Shown here piece after piece: positions 53,377 to 61,810 of a DNA stretch of 64,000 nt. The DNA is from Chryseobacterium angstadtii (lineage in GTDB: Bacteria > Bacteroidota > Bacteroidia > Flavobacteriales > Weeksellaceae): NCBI RefSeq assembly GCF_001045465.1, contig NZ_LFND01000003.1, positions 62,001 to 126,000 on the forward strand. The letters are read 5' to 3'. The stretch's first letter is position 1. Every line of letters begins with the position of its first letter. The position numbers and the translations under genes were made by a program. The notes under the pieces were generated by a model. The model searched no databases, was not told the origin of the DNA, and saw only the letters and a program-made list of their open reading frames with translations.

Positions 53377-55155
53377 ATGAAAAGAATGACTTCAAAGGAA
53401 AAAGTGGCTGCGCTTCGTGAAGAAATGCAGAAAAATAATGTTGATGCATTTATAGTATATTCTGCAGATCCCCATATGAGCGAATATCTGCCGGAAGAAT
53501 GGCAGGAGAGAGCATGGCTTTCCGGATTTCTGGGTTCCGCAGGTTTTGTGGTAATTACAAAAGATAAAGCCGGACTTTGGACAGACGGAAGATACTTTAC
53601 CCAGGCAGCGATTGAGCTGGAAGGTTCAGGAATCGATCTTTTTAAAGACGGTATGGAAGGAACTCCTCATTATATAGATTGGATTGTTTCTGAAATTCCT
53701 GCCGGAGGAAAAGTTGCCGTTAATGCAGTGGCCACTTCCAATATCAACTGGGAACTGCTTTCACAGAAATTGCAGCCGAAAAATATACAACTTGAAGACC
53801 TGCCTCTGCTAAAACAGATCTGGACAGACAGAGGAACACCATCAAAAAATCCAATTTTTGTACACCCTGTAGAAAGAGCCGGAAAATCTGTTGCTGATAA
53901 ATTAGGAGCAATCCGTCAGAAAATGGAAGATCAGGAAACTACAGTACATATTATTTCAAGCCTTGATGACGTAGCCTGGACCTCGAATTTGAGAGGAAGT
54001 GACGTAGAAAGCAACCCTGTATTCCTGGGATATATCGTCATTACTAAAAATGATGCAGTTCTGTTCACAGATCTTGAGAAACTGAAAGTAGGCGCAAGAA
54101 AGCAAATGGACGATTCTTTTGTGAAAATGATGCCTTACGAAGAGTTTTACAACTACCTTAAAGCATTTAAAAACGAAAAAGTACTCGTTTCTCCGAACAG
54201 CAACCAAATGATTATTGAGACTTTGAAAGCTGATAATCAGTTGATCAAAGCTCCGGTTCCGGGGAATTTAATGAAAGCCCAGAAAAACGAAACTGAGCTG
54301 GAAGGATTCAGAACCGTAATGGTAAGAGACGGTGTGGCTATGGTAAAATTCCTTTACTGGCTTACCCATAATGCAGGAAAAGAAGGCATGACCGAATATT
54401 CTATCGGTAAGAAACTGGGAGGTCTCCGTGCAGAAGGAGAAAACTTCGTGGGTGAAAGCTTTGGAAGCATTGTAGGCTATAAAGATAATGGTGCTATTAT
54501 GCACTATTCCGCAAAAATTGAGGGAAGCAAGGAGGTTACCAATGATGCCACTATTCTTGTAGATTCAGGAGGTCAGTATCTGGAAGGAACTACCGATATC
54601 ACCAGAACATTGGCTTTAGGAGCCTCTTCTGAAGATTTCAAAAGAAATTCTACTTTAGTGCTTCAGGGGCTGATTCGTTTATCCATGGTAAAGTTCCCGA
54701 AAGGAACCAAAGGCGTTCATCTGGATGCTATTGCAAGACTTCCGCTTTGGATGGAAGGAAAAGATTTCAACCACGGAACAGGCCACGGAGTAGGAAGTTT
54801 CATGAATGTTCATGAAGGTCCTCAGAACATCAGAAAAGATATGAACCCTCAGGATCTTCTTCCGGGAATGGTATGTTCCAATGAACCGGGATACTATCTG
54901 GAAGGAGAGTACGGAATCCGTCATGAAAACCTTATCGCCGTTAAAGAAGCTGAAAAAACAATTCACGGAACATTCTATGAATTTGAAACGCTGACATTCT
55001 GCCCGTTCTTTAAAGATACCATCGTAAAAGAAATCCTTTCTGAAACGGAAATTGCCTGGCTGAATGATTACCACAGAACCTGTGAAGAGAAATTAGGACC
55101 TTATCTTGAAGGCGAAATTAAAGAATGGTTCCTGGAGCTGGTAAGCCCTCTTTAA
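53377..55155 (+). CDS. pepP: Xaa-Pro aminopeptidase (aminopeptidase P, M24B)
   Basis: A 592-residue cytoplasmic metalloprotease that removes an N-terminal residue before proline. Two creatinase-like N-terminal domains (residues 1-300) precede the pita-bread domain with metal ligands: Asp pair in DSGGQYLEGTTDITRTL, His in GTGHGVGSFMNVHEGP, and Glu in SNEPGYYLEGEYGIRHENL. The length fits the long eukaryote-like form of the enzyme found in Bacteroidota. An ATG three codons downstream is an alternative start. It is monocistronic with a terminator at 55279. The upstream gap 53080-53376 shows nothing besides AT-rich DNA and a possible -7 box (TAACTTTC). Confidence 0.92.
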   Translation: MKRMTSKEKVAALREEMQKNNVDAFIVYSADPHMSEYLPEEWQERAWLSGFLGSAGFVVITKDKAGLWTDGRYFTQAAIELEGSGIDLFKDGMEGTPHYIDWIVSEIPAGGKVAVNAVATSNINWELLSQKLQPKNIQLEDLPLLKQIWTDRGTPSKNPIFVHPVERAGKSVADKLGAIRQKMEDQETTVHIISSLDDVAWTSNLRGSDVESNPVFLGYIVITKNDAVLFTDLEKLKVGARKQMDDSFVKMMPYEEFYNYLKAFKNEKVLVSPNSNQMIIETLKADNQLIKAPVPGNLMKAQKNETELEGFRTVMVRDGVAMVKFLYWLTHNAGKEGMTEYSIGKKLGGLRAEGENFVGESFGSIVGYKDNGAIMHYSAKIEGSKEVTNDATILVDSGGQYLEGTTDITRTLALGASSEDFKRNSTLVLQGLIRLSMVKFPKGTKGVHLDAIARLPLWMEGKDFNHGTGHGVGSFMNVHEGPQNIRKDMNPQDLLPGMVCSNEPGYYLEGEYGIRHENLIAVKEAEKTIHGTFYEFETLTFCPFFKDTIVKEILSETEIAWLNDYHRTCEEKLGPYLEGEIKEWFLELVSPL

Positions 55156-55278
55156 ATATAAGTAATGAGCAATGAATAATGAGTAATTGCGGATGATTAA
55201 ATTTTGGGTTAAAATCCGGGAAAAACTAAGCTCAAAACTTTGAACTGTGAACATTAATAATTGTTAGATAAATTCTTG

Positions 55279-55310
55279 AAGCCCTGCGGAATCCTCTGCA
55301 GGGCTTTTTC
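55279..55310 (+). terminator. terminator behind pepP
   Basis: AAGCCCTGC, ten-base loop, GCAGGGCTT plus TTT. Confidence 0.8.
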
Positions 55311-55380
55311 ATGGCTGCAACCGTATTTTCACGGATATAATTTTAGTGATTCCCCTGACAGAAGAGAATGTGGAGTGTTT

Positions 55381-55487
55381 TATCTTTGCTTCAATAATAA
55401 GACATCAGACATCATTCATAACTTCATATATACTTAGTAAATTCAAAGCAGTAAGACCATTTCACTCTGAAATGGTCTTTTTTTTAT
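55381..55487 (+). ncRNA. candidate small RNA with own promoter and terminator
   Basis: A -7 box TATCTTTG (55381-55388) is followed after about 65 bases by a perfect 12-bp stem AAGACCATTTCA/TGAAATGGTCTT (55453-55479) and eight T residues. There is no open frame of useful length, and the pepP transcript already ends at 55310. A transcript of about 95 bases is predicted. Part of it (GACATCAGACATCA) is mosaic-repeat sequence, so it could also be a decayed repeat. The 55156-55565 gap holds nothing else. Confidence 0.35.
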
Positions 55488-55565
55488 CATAACGCGGAAA
55501 TCATTTTGAATGAAATCCAAAATTGAAATGATAAATATATTTCTTGCTGAGGTATTGTATTGGTT

Positions 55566-56858
55566 TTACTGGCGTATCACTTTAACGTTTTTATCCGATA
55601 ATTTTTCTGAAATCCAGTCTTTCAGCTTTAATTCCTGATCTTTTTCTTCTTTCTGGGACTGGTACAGAATAATGCTGCTTACATTCGCGCTGTCCGTATT
55701 GGGATTATTGGTGATCTTACCTATGGAAACATTATAGAATTCAGGGAAGAGAATTTTAATCTCTTTGACAACACCGGAATCTTTGATGCTATATTTTTCA
55801 ACTTTCTGCCTTAAATTATTAATGGCGATATCTTTTTCTGAAAGGACGCTTGCTTGTTGTCCTATTTCATTCAGAATTTCAGATTTTATATCCGTAGCAT
55901 CCTGTTTGATAACCACTTCGGTATTAAGGAGTCCCATACTTTTAAGCTGATTATTCAATGCTTTTAACTCATCTGCACTGAATTTTTTAGAAAGAAAAGC
56001 CAGTTCAATTTTTTTGGGAGAAGTATTGTAGTTTAATTTTTTATAAATAAGAGTATACCCTTTTTGAGAAAATTCCGTATTGAGAAACTGATCAACATCC
56101 TGATTGAACTTCTTTTCATTCAATAAATTGTAAGCCAGATAAGAACTCGGAACAATCATAATGATAATCAAAGCGGTAATACCATATCTTATCTGCAATT
56201 CATACTTTTTATCAACCAGTTTGATAGGCTGATATTTAAGGTATTTAATAATCAGGAACGTTGCGATACAAATAAAAAAACAATTGATGGTATAAAGATA
56301 AAAAGCACCGAAAAAGTAAATCCAGTTACCCACCGCCAAACCATATCCTGCTGTACATAAAGGAGGCATTAAGGCCGTTGCAATGGCAACCCCGGGAATG
56401 GGATTTCCCTTTTTTACTCTGGTAATGGCAATGACTCCCACCAGACCTCCAAAAAAGGCAATAAGAACATCATAGATATTCGGAGAGGTACGCGCCAGAA
56501 GCTCAGACTGGGTTTCTTTAAACGGACTCAGGGAAAAGTAGATGAAAGACACCAATAAACTTACTATGGTGGCAATCAGTAAGTTTTTCATGGATCTTTT
56601 AAGCAACTGGAAGTTATAAGTACCCAAAGCAAAACCCGCCCCTACAATAGGCCCCATTAAAGGGGATATTAACATCGCCCCGATAATAACCGCTGTAGAG
56701 TTTACATTGAGCCCAACCGAGGCAATAACGATGGCACATGCCAGAATCCAAAGATTAGATCCACGGAAAGAGATATCATCGCTTACGTTTTCCAGTACTC
56801 TCTGCTTGTCTTCTTCCCCGAGGTGAAGACTGATAAACCTGATAAATTTTTGTATCAT
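55566..56858 (-). CDS. DUF389 (TIGR00341-type) membrane protein
   Basis: A 430-residue inner membrane protein. The first two thirds of the membrane domain carry the DUF389 pattern: LGLNVNSTAVIIGAMLISPLMGPIVGAGFALG (residues about 50-80), GGLVGVIAITRVKKGNPIPGVAIATALMPPLCTAGYGLA. The last 190 residues are a soluble domain, presumably periplasmic. The function is unproven. It is divergent to a Crp/Fnr regulator gene. Confidence 0.88.
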   Translation of the reverse strand: MIQKFIRFISLHLGEEDKQRVLENVSDDISFRGSNLWILACAIVIASVGLNVNSTAVIIGAMLISPLMGPIVGAGFALGTYNFQLLKRSMKNLLIATIVSLLVSFIYFSLSPFKETQSELLARTSPNIYDVLIAFFGGLVGVIAITRVKKGNPIPGVAIATALMPPLCTAGYGLAVGNWIYFFGAFYLYTINCFFICIATFLIIKYLKYQPIKLVDKKYELQIRYGITALIIIMIVPSSYLAYNLLNEKKFNQDVDQFLNTEFSQKGYTLIYKKLNYNTSPKKIELAFLSKKFSADELKALNNQLKSMGLLNTEVVIKQDATDIKSEILNEIGQQASVLSEKDIAINNLRQKVEKYSIKDSGVVKEIKILFPEFYNVSIGKITNNPNTDSANVSSIILYQSQKEEKDQELKLKDWISEKLSDKNVKVIRQ

Positions 56859-56960
56859 TTGTTGTAATTGACTATTTAATTATTCATCAAGATATGACAT
56901 TATTATGAAGTAATGAATTTTTTCCGCTGTTCAATAGTTGTCATAGCTCAGGGATTTATT

Positions 56961-56968
56961 TATTTTTG
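56961..56968 (+). promoter_or_regulatory. -7 box that decides the start of the Crp/Fnr gene
   Basis: TATTTTTG matches TAnnTTTG. It overlaps the only in-frame TTG (56966) that could extend the gene upstream, so that TTG would lie in the promoter. The first in-frame ATG is at 57017. Confidence 0.5.
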
Positions 56969-57016
56969 CTGAAAACATGGAATGATTTGACGGATTCTGT
57001 GGATAATTGTAAAAAG

Positions 57017-57583
57017 ATGGTAGATAGTTTTTTTCGGAATTTTGGAGTTTTCTCAGAGCAGGAAATCAGTGATATACAATTGCTTTTTGAAACCAGAAAA
57101 GTATCTAAAAATGATTTTTTTGTTCAGGAGGGGGATCATTGCAGGGAAATAGCATTTATTGTTTCCGGAATTTTTCGTTCCTATTATATTTCTGATGACG
57201 GAAAAGATATCACTTACTGTTTCAGATTTCCCGACCAGCTTATGGCGGCCTATTCGTCATTTATTTCAGACACTCCCAGCAGAGAAAATATGCAGGCTAT
57301 CACAGATTCTCATCTGATGGTTCTGAAAAAAGAAGCCATCGACACTTTGGTAAAAGATGATCTTAACTGGACGAAATTTCTAAAAATGATTGCAGAAGAA
57401 GAATATCTGGAACTTGAAAAGAGGTTCTTCCTGCTGCAGAGAGATACTGCGGCTCGGCGGTATGAAACGCTGTTGGACAATCAGCCGGATTATGTTCAGA
57501 AAATTCCGCTTCAATATCTTGCTTCTTATCTGGGAATTACACAAAGACATCTCAGCCGGATCAGAAAAGAAATTTCTATATAA
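57017..57583 (+). CDS. Crp/Fnr family transcriptional regulator
   Basis: A 188-residue regulator: an N-terminal cyclic-nucleotide-type barrel (VSKNDFFVQEGDHCREIAFIVSGIFRSYYISDDGKDITYCF) and a C-terminal HTH (IPLQYLASYLGITQRHLSRIRKEI). No Fnr-type Cys cluster, so probably not an oxygen sensor; the ligand is unknown. It is 116 bases upstream of a dehydrogenase-like gene and an oxidoreductase gene on the same strand, likely targets. It is divergent to the DUF389 gene. Confidence 0.85.
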   Translation: MVDSFFRNFGVFSEQEISDIQLLFETRKVSKNDFFVQEGDHCREIAFIVSGIFRSYYISDDGKDITYCFRFPDQLMAAYSSFISDTPSRENMQAITDSHLMVLKKEAIDTLVKDDLNWTKFLKMIAEEEYLELEKRFFLLQRDTAARRYETLLDNQPDYVQKIPLQYLASYLGITQRHLSRIRKEISI

Positions 57584-57699
57584 ATCCATCAAATTTAACT
57601 TGATCTTTGGGATAGAAAAGATAATACTCATTCTTTCGATTTTTAGACATTTGTCCTATACTTCAGAATTGCGGCTCTATAGTTTTGTAAAAAAAATAT

Positions 57700-58716
57700 A
57701 TGGAACAAAATATTCTGGTTATTGGAGGAAACGGCCTGGTAGGTAAAACGATGATCCGGATTCTGACTTTAAGAAATCCGCAGGCCCATGTTTTTACAGG
57801 AGGAAGAAAAGGAGGAAGAACAGAGAATGATTTAAAAATTGATGTTACCAATCCCGGAACTTTTCAGGTGATTCTCGATAAGAAAATAAAGCTGGTCATT
57901 CTTTCTGTCAATGATAAATCCGACCATGTTCTCCGCTTTGCCATTGAAAACGGAATTGATTACTTAGATATTACGAAACCCACTCCCGATCTTGTTAAAG
58001 CATATGCGCTGGCCAGCCACAAAAAGGTCAGCAGCAGAATTGTGTTCAGCTCCGGATGGATGGGAGGTATTGTGAATGGTCTTGTAAAAACGCTCGTAGA
58101 AGATCCAAAGGAAATCCGGGACGTGAAACTTCTCGTATATTATTCTGTGAAAGACCTTGCGGGAGAAAGCTCCGCTCATTTTATGGCTGAAAACGTGGCT
58201 GTTTCTTTCTGTAACTATAAAGATAATAAGCCTGTGTTCGTCAGACATTTTCTGGATGCTGAAAGATTCAATTTTTCTTTTGGGATCGGAGAACGTGTTG
58301 CTTATAATTTCGATGTACCGGACTTGTATATTTTAAATAAGATCGAAAAAATTCCCAATGTCAGTGTTAAAATGACTTACAATTCAAAGCTGATCACGTG
58401 GCTTCTGGGAGCATTCCAAAAAATGAAAATTTTCAACATTCTATCCTTAAAAGAAAGAAAAATGATTTTCGGTTCCAGTGGAAATGGAGATCAGAGTGTA
58501 TTTGAGATTATTGTAAAAACAGATCATGGAGATAAGAAACTAAGTCTTCAGAGTACAAAGGGACAGGCCGAACTGACAGCCCTTTCCGCAGTGTTACACA
58601 TCGAAGAGCTGTTTAACAATTCCCACGAGAATGCTATTTATTTCAGCCACCAGCTGCATAGGCCGGAACTACTTAAAGAGAAACTTAAAGCTTATAAAAC
58701 GATTAATATCCTCTGA
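57700..58716 (+). CDS. saccharopine dehydrogenase-like NAD(P)-binding protein
   Basis: A 338-residue protein with an N-terminal Rossmann motif (ILVIGGNGLVGKTMIRIL, residues 4-21) and the DVTNPGTF/LVILSVNDKSDHVLRFAIENGIDYLDIT pattern of saccharopine dehydrogenase-like proteins. The catalytic residues for lysine metabolism are not recognisable, so it may be an NAD(P)H-dependent reductase of another substrate. A TAGTTTTG box (57680-57687) lies 12 bases before the ATG. The oxidoreductase gene follows after four bases, an operon. Confidence 0.75.
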   Translation: MEQNILVIGGNGLVGKTMIRILTLRNPQAHVFTGGRKGGRTENDLKIDVTNPGTFQVILDKKIKLVILSVNDKSDHVLRFAIENGIDYLDITKPTPDLVKAYALASHKKVSSRIVFSSGWMGGIVNGLVKTLVEDPKEIRDVKLLVYYSVKDLAGESSAHFMAENVAVSFCNYKDNKPVFVRHFLDAERFNFSFGIGERVAYNFDVPDLYILNKIEKIPNVSVKMTYNSKLITWLLGAFQKMKIFNILSLKERKMIFGSSGNGDQSVFEIIVKTDHGDKKLSLQSTKGQAELTALSAVLHIEELFNNSHENAIYFSHQLHRPELLKEKLKAYKTINIL

Positions 58717-58720
58717 TTTT

Positions 58721-59299
58721 ATGAAAAGAATAGCCATCATCAACGGACATCCCAATAGAGAATCTTTCAATTTTGGAGTTGCGGAAGCCTATAAAGAAGG
58801 AGCCGGGCAATCGGATACGGAGATCAGAGAAATCACCATTGCAGAACTGAGTTTTGATCCTATTCTTCATTTCGGATATCAGAAAAGAATGGAGCTGGAA
58901 CCGGATCTGTTGAAAGCCTGGGAAACGATACAATGGGCAGATCATCTGGTCTGGATTCATCCGGTATGGTGGGGCGGAATGCCTGCTTTGATGAAAGGCT
59001 TCATCGACAGACTTTTTCTTCCCGGTTTAGCTTATCAATACCGAGAAAATTCGGTTTGGTGGGATAAATTACTGAAAGGAAAGACCGCTCATATTATCAC
59101 AACAATCGACCAGCCGGGGTGGTATTATTGGCTATTTTACGGAAGACCAAGCGTCAATCAGCTGAAAAAATCAACATTGGAGTTTTGTGGTATTAAACCT
59201 GTGAAGGTAACATACATAGGTGTGGTCAGAAATTCTACTGATATGCAGAGGGTTTTGTGGCTTCAGAAGGTAAGAAGGTTGGGAAGACTGCAACAGTAA
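58721..59299 (+). CDS. NAD(P)H-dependent oxidoreductase (flavodoxin-like, quinone reductase type)
   Basis: A 192-residue flavoprotein. The ATG at 58721 fits the family start KRIAIINGHPNRESFNFGVAEAY; an earlier in-frame start would lie inside the previous gene. WADHLVWIHPVWWGGMPALMKGFIDRLFLPGLAYQY is the flavin and dimer motif of the NQO1/MdaB-like group. It is co-transcribed with the Rossmann protein before it, and under possible control of the Crp/Fnr gene. Likely quinone or nitro-compound reduction. Confidence 0.88.
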   Translation: MKRIAIINGHPNRESFNFGVAEAYKEGAGQSDTEIREITIAELSFDPILHFGYQKRMELEPDLLKAWETIQWADHLVWIHPVWWGGMPALMKGFIDRLFLPGLAYQYRENSVWWDKLLKGKTAHIITTIDQPGWYYWLFYGRPSVNQLKKSTLEFCGIKPVKVTYIGVVRNSTDMQRVLWLQKVRRLGRLQQ

Positions 59300-59313
59300 A
59301 TAACCCTTAAATA

Positions 59314-59346
59314 ACCCTTGTCAAGGTTCAAAACCTTGACAAGGGT
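59314..59346. repeat. 15-bp-arm inverted repeat, copy 2
   Basis: ACCCTTGTCAAGGTT and AACCTTGACAAGGGT, three-base loop; the arms are identical to those at 655-687. A half-copy AACCCTTAAA precedes it. No T tract follows, so it is a weak terminator at best. Confidence 0.75.
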
Positions 59347-59445
59347 AGTATTCTGCGGGAGGCTCAATTTTACAAAGAAAAATTCCAATCAAAGCCATAG
59401 ACAAACCGTATAAAAGCACCCGTCAAAAATTAGGATGAAAAACCG

Positions 59446-59453
59446 TAAATTTG
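59446..59453 (+). promoter_or_regulatory. -7 promoter box of mnmE (predicted leaderless)
   Basis: TAAATTTG, four bases, ATG at 59458: the same spacing as for FUSC, murF and delta'. Confidence 0.55.
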
Positions 59454-59457
59454 CACC

Positions 59458-60843
59458 ATGAATAACGATACGATTTGTGCATTGGCTACGGCCAACGGAG
59501 TAGGAGCTTTAGGCATTATCAGAGTTTCAGGAAATGATGCTTTACCGGTTGTCCAGAAAAGTTTTCCGGGTAAAAACCTCGAAAAGCAGAAGTCCCATAC
59601 CATTCATTACGGTTATTTTATGGATGGTGAGGAAGCGATTGATGAAGTGATGCTTTCTATTTTTCTGGCTCCGAAAAGTTTTACTACAGAAAATTCTGTG
59701 GAAATTGCTTTTCATGGCTCGCCGCATATCGGAAAACGTATTCTGGAAACGTTGATTAAAAACGGAGCTAGAATGGCCAAAGCGGGAGAATTTACCCTTC
59801 GTGCTTTCATCAACGGAAGAATAGACCTTTCCCAGGCAGAAGCTATTGCAGATGTGATTGCTTCCGAAAATGAAGCTTCCAGAAAAGTAGCCATCAATCA
59901 GCTGAAAGGAGGGATTACCAATGAGATATCCTTACTGAGAACAGATTTACTGAATTTCGTATCCCTTATTGAACTTGAACTTGATTTCGCAGAAGAAGAT
60001 GTAGAATTTGCAGACAGATCGGCTCTTAATGGATTGTTGGATAAAATCGAATTAAAATTAGATTCTCTGATCGAAAGTTTCCAGTACGGAAATGCCATTA
60101 AAAATGGGACTGCAGTTGCTATCATCGGAAAACCGAATGCCGGAAAGTCAACTCTGTTAAATGCTTTGCTGAAGGAAGAGAGAGCTATTGTAAGCAATAT
60201 TGCCGGGACGACGAGGGATACCATTGAAGAAGTTTTACATATCAAAGGCCATGCATTCCGTCTGATTGATACGGCCGGACTTCGCGAAACAGTTGATGAA
60301 ATTGAAGCTATCGGAGTGAAAAAGGCCAAAGAAAAGGTGGAAAATGCCAATATTCTGGTTTATCTGGCTGATGCTGCTACTGAGGATTATTCCGAAGATA
60401 TTGAAATGATCAGATCTCTGCAGAGAGATGATCTGAAACTGATTATCTGTGCTACAAAAATTGATGAAGTTCTGCCTCCGAAACATGAAGCCGTAGAAGA
60501 TATTTTCAGAAATGAAATACCTCAGGAATTCGATTTTATCAGAATATCGGCAGTTGAAAATCAGAATATTCAGGATCTTAAAAATGAACTGTCTTCCTAT
60601 GTAGAACAGTTGAAATCTCAGGAAAATAACGTAGTAATCACCAATCAAAGACACTTTGAGGCTCTTCAGAAATCTTTGGAAGCAACCCATAAAGTAAAAG
60701 AAGCAATATCTTTCCAGATCTCTACAGAATTACTTGCGTACGAACTTCGTAATGCATTAGAACATTTAGGTGAGATTTCCGGTGAAGTAACAAATGATGA
60801 GGTGCTGGGGAATATTTTTTCTAAGTTTTGTATCGGCAAATAA
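59458..60843 (+). CDS. mnmE: tRNA modification GTPase MnmE
   Basis: A 461-residue GTPase that, with MnmG, installs the carboxymethylaminomethyl group on U34 of certain tRNAs. The N-terminal folate-binding domain (ATANGVGALGIIRVSG) is followed by a helical domain and a G domain with G1 GKPNAGKST (224-232), G2 TTRDT and G3 DTAG. The C-terminal FCIGK carries the conserved Cys458. The gene is complete: the integrative element begins right behind the stop codon, so the last codons probably form the attachment site and are restored on insertion. Confidence 0.97.
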   Translation: MNNDTICALATANGVGALGIIRVSGNDALPVVQKSFPGKNLEKQKSHTIHYGYFMDGEEAIDEVMLSIFLAPKSFTTENSVEIAFHGSPHIGKRILETLIKNGARMAKAGEFTLRAFINGRIDLSQAEAIADVIASENEASRKVAINQLKGGITNEISLLRTDLLNFVSLIELELDFAEEDVEFADRSALNGLLDKIELKLDSLIESFQYGNAIKNGTAVAIIGKPNAGKSTLLNALLKEERAIVSNIAGTTRDTIEEVLHIKGHAFRLIDTAGLRETVDEIEAIGVKKAKEKVENANILVYLADAATEDYSEDIEMIRSLQRDDLKLIICATKIDEVLPPKHEAVEDIFRNEIPQEFDFIRISAVENQNIQDLKNELSSYVEQLKSQENNVVITNQRHFEALQKSLEATHKVKEAISFQISTELLAYELRNALEHLGEISGEVTNDEVLGNIFSKFCIGK

Positions 60844-60854
60844 GTACGACAAAT

Positions 60855-60956
60855 AAAACAAACTAAAACAAACCAAACGATTGATTATTAGCTATTTACA
60901 AAAATATTGATTTTGTATGAGTTTTTTAAAGTTTGGTTAGTTTTGTTCAGTTTTGT
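60855..60956. repeat. paired 10-bp tandem repeats in opposite orientation (candidate recombinase arm sites)
   Basis: AAAACAAACT and AAAACAAACC stand head to tail at 60855-60874. In inverted orientation AGTTTTGT occurs at 60939-60946 and 60949-60956, again 10 bp apart. AAAACAAACCAAAC (60865-60878) and GTTTGGTTAGTTTT (60931-60944) match as an inverted repeat at 13 of 14 positions. TTGTCCC also occurs twice, 11 bp apart (60953 and 60964). Such arrays near attL resemble arm-type integrase sites. Confidence 0.6.
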
Positions 60957-61018
60957 CCCCCAGTTGTCCCTCAAACCAATAATATTTTATTTTTTTTAAC
61001 TCGGGAGAGTTAGTGTCA

Positions 61019-61074
61019 CTTAAGGTAATTTATTGTACCTAATTGTACTTAAATGTACCATAATGTACCTTAAG
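61019..61074. repeat. iteron array: four TGTAC units at exact 10-bp period inside a 9-bp inverted repeat
   Basis: TGTAC occurs at 61034, 61044, 61054 and 61064, one DNA turn apart, in A/T flanks. CTTAAGGTA (61019-61027) and TACCTTAAG (61066-61074) are a perfect inverted pair enclosing the array. The first gene of the element starts 31 bases later. It is probably a binding site for an element-encoded HTH protein or the recombinase. Confidence 0.7.
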
Positions 61075-61104
61075 CCAAATTATCTCTTCCACAAATAAAA
61101 TATT

Positions 61105-61710
61105 ATGAAAATCAAGAAGATTTGCGAACATTGTGGACTTGAATTTATTGCCCAAACAACAGTAACCAGATACTGTTGCAAAACCTGTAATTCCAGAGCT
61201 TACAAGATTAATGTTAGGGAACTTAGAGAAAAATTGACTGAAGCAACTCAGGAAGTTTCCAAACCTCAATCAAAACCTAAAGAAGATCCTAACTCTTATT
61301 TTGCCCTCAAAACCCTTGATTACTTAACAGTCAAGGAAGCTTCTATTTTATTGAAATGTGATAAGAGAACAGTCTATCGAATGGTTAAAAATGGCAGTAT
61401 TCCTGCAGCTAATTTATCCATCAGAAAGATTCGTCTATTAAAGAAAGATATTGATGCATTATTTGAAGTCAAGCCAAAAGTAATCCAAAATCCAACAGAA
61501 GATTTGGAAAAGATTGAATGGACACCTTTAAAGGATTGCTTCACAATGGGTCAAATTCAAAAAGAGTATAATATCTCTCCGACTTCCTTAAAAAATCTTA
61601 TAGAAAGACATAATATCCCAAAATTTCAGAAGGGCAAATTTGTATATGTACCAAGAGTTAAAATTGAGCATATTTTAAAGAGGATTGAGTTGGGTATTTA
61701 TTCAGGATAA
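61105..61710 (+). CDS. zinc-finger protein with two HTH domains, integrative-element regulator
   Basis: A 201-residue protein. An N-terminal zinc site (C7, C10, C24 or C25, C28) is followed by a linker and an excisionase/MerR-like HTH (residues about 73-118: YLTVKEASILLKCDKRTVYRMVKNGSIP). A second HTH (about 145-196: FTMGQIQKEYNISPTSLKNLIERHNIP) comes after it. The three modules make it a likely DNA-binding partner of the recombinase 101 bases downstream, and possibly the protein that reads the 10-bp repeats upstream. Such genes are known beside integrases in Bacteroidota; the exact role is unproven. Confidence 0.75.
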   Translation: MKIKKICEHCGLEFIAQTTVTRYCCKTCNSRAYKINVRELREKLTEATQEVSKPQSKPKEDPNSYFALKTLDYLTVKEASILLKCDKRTVYRMVKNGSIPAANLSIRKIRLLKKDIDALFEVKPKVIQNPTEDLEKIEWTPLKDCFTMGQIQKEYNISPTSLKNLIERHNIPKFQKGKFVYVPRVKIEHILKRIELGIYSG

Positions 61711-61810
61711 CACCAATTTATTTGGCATTCTGACGCCAAATTTCCCCTAAGAGAGCCATAAAATCTGGCTTACACTATCAATTTTTAATATTACTCAAAA
61801 ATCCAAAATT

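Noticed and set aside
56966..57016. TTG start 17 codons upstream for the Crp/Fnr gene
   Set aside because: The TTG is the end of the TATTTTTG promoter box, so it would not be in the mRNA.
60911..60918. TTTTGTAT copy 85 bases after the same octamer in the mnmE 3' end, as a possible att duplication
   Set aside because: Eight AT-rich bases can recur by chance, and the true second att copy should lie at the far end of the element.
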